Below, one piece after another: positions 62,743 through 64,000 of a DNA stretch of 64,000 nucleotides. Location: positions 468,001 through 532,000 of the forward strand of contig OY282442.1 in assembly GCA_958296115.1 (NCBI GenBank), in the 5' to 3' direction. The stretch is from an uncultured Dehalococcoidia bacterium (lineage in GTDB: Bacteria > Chloroflexota > Dehalococcoidia > Lucifugimonadales > CAJWER01). Within the stretch, counting starts at the first letter, position 1, and the number at the start of each line of letters is the position of its first letter. Under the pieces are notes generated by a model. That model had not been told where the DNA came from and searched no databases. It saw only the letters and a list, made by a program, of their open reading frames with translations. The translations under genes were made by a program, and so were the position numbers.

Positions 62743-63698
62743 TCGAGCAGGATAGCCCCAGAGTCGTCCGGGGAGGCTATGAGCATGTCGTATATCTTGG
62801 GGGCCTCCGTATAAGGCTCCTTGTGGGTGATAGTCTCGCCAACGGGCAGCTTGCCCTCGTGGATCAACTTGACGCCGTCGAGGAACAGGCTGGGGTCGTT
62901 GTCGTAGCCGACGCTCGCCCCCAACAGGTCCTTGCCGGTGAAGTTGTGCGGCAGAATGGTGAGACTGTCGGCGTGGTGGCCGATGAGCACGACCCGCCCG
63001 CCGTTCCGCGTTACCCGCTGCGAGGTCTCGAACGCCTTGCCGCCCGTGCCGCCGACGCAGTGCAGGGTCACCTCGGCCCCGCCGCCCGTGATGTCCTGTA
63101 CCGCATCCACGACGTCCACCTCAGCGGGGTTGAGCGCCACATCGGCGCCCACCCGCGCGGCCAGGTTGCGCCGACGCTCGAACAGGTCGACGGCGATGAT
63201 GCGGCGCGGGTTCGAGAGCCTTGCCCACATTATCATCAGAAGCCCGACCAGCCCGTTGCCTATGACCACGACGCTCTCGTGATGGCGGATGGCGGCGCGA
63301 TTCATCCAGTTGATGCAGGAACGGCTCCACAGGGTGAACGGGGCGATGTCCCAGCTCATGTCGCTGGGCAAGGGCGTCGCGGGGTCCGGCAACGTCATCG
63401 GGCCCTTGGTCACTACGAACTGCTGATGATGCCCGCTCGTCATAACGTGGTCGCCCGGCTGCAGGCCCCCGACCTCCGAGCCAACCTCCTCGACGACGCC
63501 GGTCATGGCGTAGCCGAGGTCGTAGTTGGGCCAGCCCCGGCTGCTGTACGCCGGCCATGGACGCACGCGCTTGAGCTCGGAGCCAGGGCTCAGGAGCGAC
63601 CTCACCCCGCGGACCAAGACCTCGTCCTTCGCGGGTCTCGGGGTCTCGACCTCCACCACTTCAACCCTGTCTGCCGCGACCGCCACCAACTTCTTCAA
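62730..63698 (-). CDS. MDR-family (zinc-binding-dehydrogenase-like) NAD(P)-dependent oxidoreductase
   Basis: 322 aa. The GroES-like domain reads [14 protein letters not shown], so the catalytic zinc Cys is replaced, as in the paralogue at 170-1171. The Rossmann motif is [16 protein letters not shown], with [11 protein letters not shown] giving the Asp that favours NAD(H). The C-terminal half has [13 protein letters not shown] and the usual [14 protein letters not shown]. The substrate is unknown. It overlaps trpB by 13 nt, though a metabolic link is not evident. Confidence 0.85.
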   Translation of the reverse strand: MKKLVAVAADRVEVVEVETPRPAKDEVLVRGVRSLLSPGSELKRVRPWPAYSSRGWPNYDLGYAMTGVVEEVGSEVGGLQPGDHVMTSGHHQQFVVTKGPMTLPDPATPLPSDMSWDIAPFTLWSRSCINWMNRAAIRHHESVVVIGNGLVGLLMIMWARLSNPRRIIAVDLFERRRNLAARVGADVALNPAEVDVVDAVQDITGGGAEVTLHCVGGTGGKAFETSQRVTRNGGRVVLIGHHADSLTILPHNFTGKDLLGASVGYDNDPSLFLDGVKLIHEGKLPVGETITHKEPYTEAPKIYDMLIASPDDSGAILLEWDV

Positions 63699-63839
63699 TT
63701 TCAGACTCCTCTTTTCTCCAATCCCCTACCAGGAGACCGGCGCGCCGTGTAGGTCATCATACAACGACGCGCCCATTCGGCGCTATCACCGCATGCGCCA
63801 GGAGCCTGTTTCAGTTATGGGCGCGTCAAGTCTTGGCCT

Positions 63840-63966
63840 CTAGTACTCCGTCCATTTAATTATGACGGGCAGGCGTCCCGCCTTATCCCCTCTCCCTTGA
63901 TGGGAGAGGGTTAGGGTGAGGGTGAGGGTGATTCAGGATGCCAATACTACATTGAGGCAGTACTAG
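63840..63966 (+). repeat. Dispersed palindromic MITE element, best-preserved copy
   Basis: It begins CTAGTACTCCGTCC and ends GGCAGTACTAG, giving an 8-bp inverted terminal match (CTAGTACT / AGTACTAG). Inside are GGGCAGGCGTCCCGCC, the CCCTCTCCC...GGGAGAGGG palindrome, AGGGTGAGGG repeats and CCAATACTACATTGAGG. No ORF is present. It is a candidate non-autonomous transposable element. Nothing else is seen between 63699 and the window end. Confidence 0.75.
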
Positions 63967-64000
63967 TATTTGCGGTCTCGCGGCGTGAAGCGCTTCGCGG

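Noticed and set aside
1-64000. tRNA, rRNA, tmRNA, RNase P RNA and common riboswitches
   Set aside because: I looked for T-loop GTTCRA motifs, rRNA landmarks and aptamer consensus pieces on both strands and found only the SRP RNA; weak GTTCGA hits lie inside coding sequence.

Overview
The window is GC-rich, densely coded chromosomal DNA from a bacterium most like the Chloroflexota, probably the SAR202/Dehalococcoidia side. This placement is an inference. It rests on a division cluster reduced to rsmH-ftsA-ftsZ with no mur genes, a large (Bacillus-type) SRP RNA, a caa3-type oxidase operon, and a mix of enolase-superfamily, Gfo/Idh/MocA, sulfatase, amidase, phosphotriesterase-like and PPOX enzymes. 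I saw no rRNA, tRNA, CRISPR array, intact insertion sequence or phage gene.

Layout. 0-12 kb: a zinc-less MDR dehydrogenase, VOC proteins, a Gfo/Idh/MocA oxidoreductase, a self-contained small transcription unit (3413-3783), GYD, MBL-fold, NYN-LOTUS and HIT proteins, and an ABC exporter (ATPase plus a giant FtsX permease). 12-22 kb: repeat copy A, a second Gfo/Idh protein, a gutted enolase-family gene, ftsZ-ftsA-rsmH on the minus strand, a MoaB/Mog protein, trmD, and an AAA ATPase + PIN-like pair. 21.6-33 kb: gyrA, an Ldh-type dehydrogenase, an M28 lipoprotein peptidase, an AceE-like ThDP enzyme, a BNR beta-propeller protein and a PPOX flavoprotein. 33-46 kb: two polytopic glycosyltransferase-like proteins that share a duplicated leader, a phosphotriesterase-like lactonase, a two-domain thioredoxin-like lipoprotein interrupted twice by in-frame UGA, mutS, a sulfatase and an amidase. 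46-53 kb: repeat copy B, SRP RNA, rsmA-ispE, a four-gene minus-strand cluster (enolase-family enzyme, rhodanese, OmpR-type regulator, nuclease-like protein). 53-64 kb: ctaC-D-E-F-G, a tandem DUF429 pair, SCO1, repeat copy C, trpB and a second MDR dehydrogenase.

Most notable observations. (1) 38630-40120 reads as one 496-codon selenoprotein with two UxxC redox sites. Each UGA sits exactly where the nucleophilic Cys of a thioredoxin-like fold belongs, and each is followed by the same SECIS-like hairpin; ordinary gene calling would split it into three fragments. (2) A roughly 0.7-0.8 kb element occurs three times (A plus, B minus, C plus). Each copy has a TTGACA-N18-TAttCT-type promoter followed by a conserved, hairpin-rich, apparently non-coding stretch of about 440 nt. 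(3) A dispersed palindromic MITE/REP family is common between genes and has entered mutS in frame. Smaller curiosities are the 26-codon transcription unit at 3.4-3.8 kb, the ATPase+PIN module and the tandemly duplicated DUF429 gene with its promoter.
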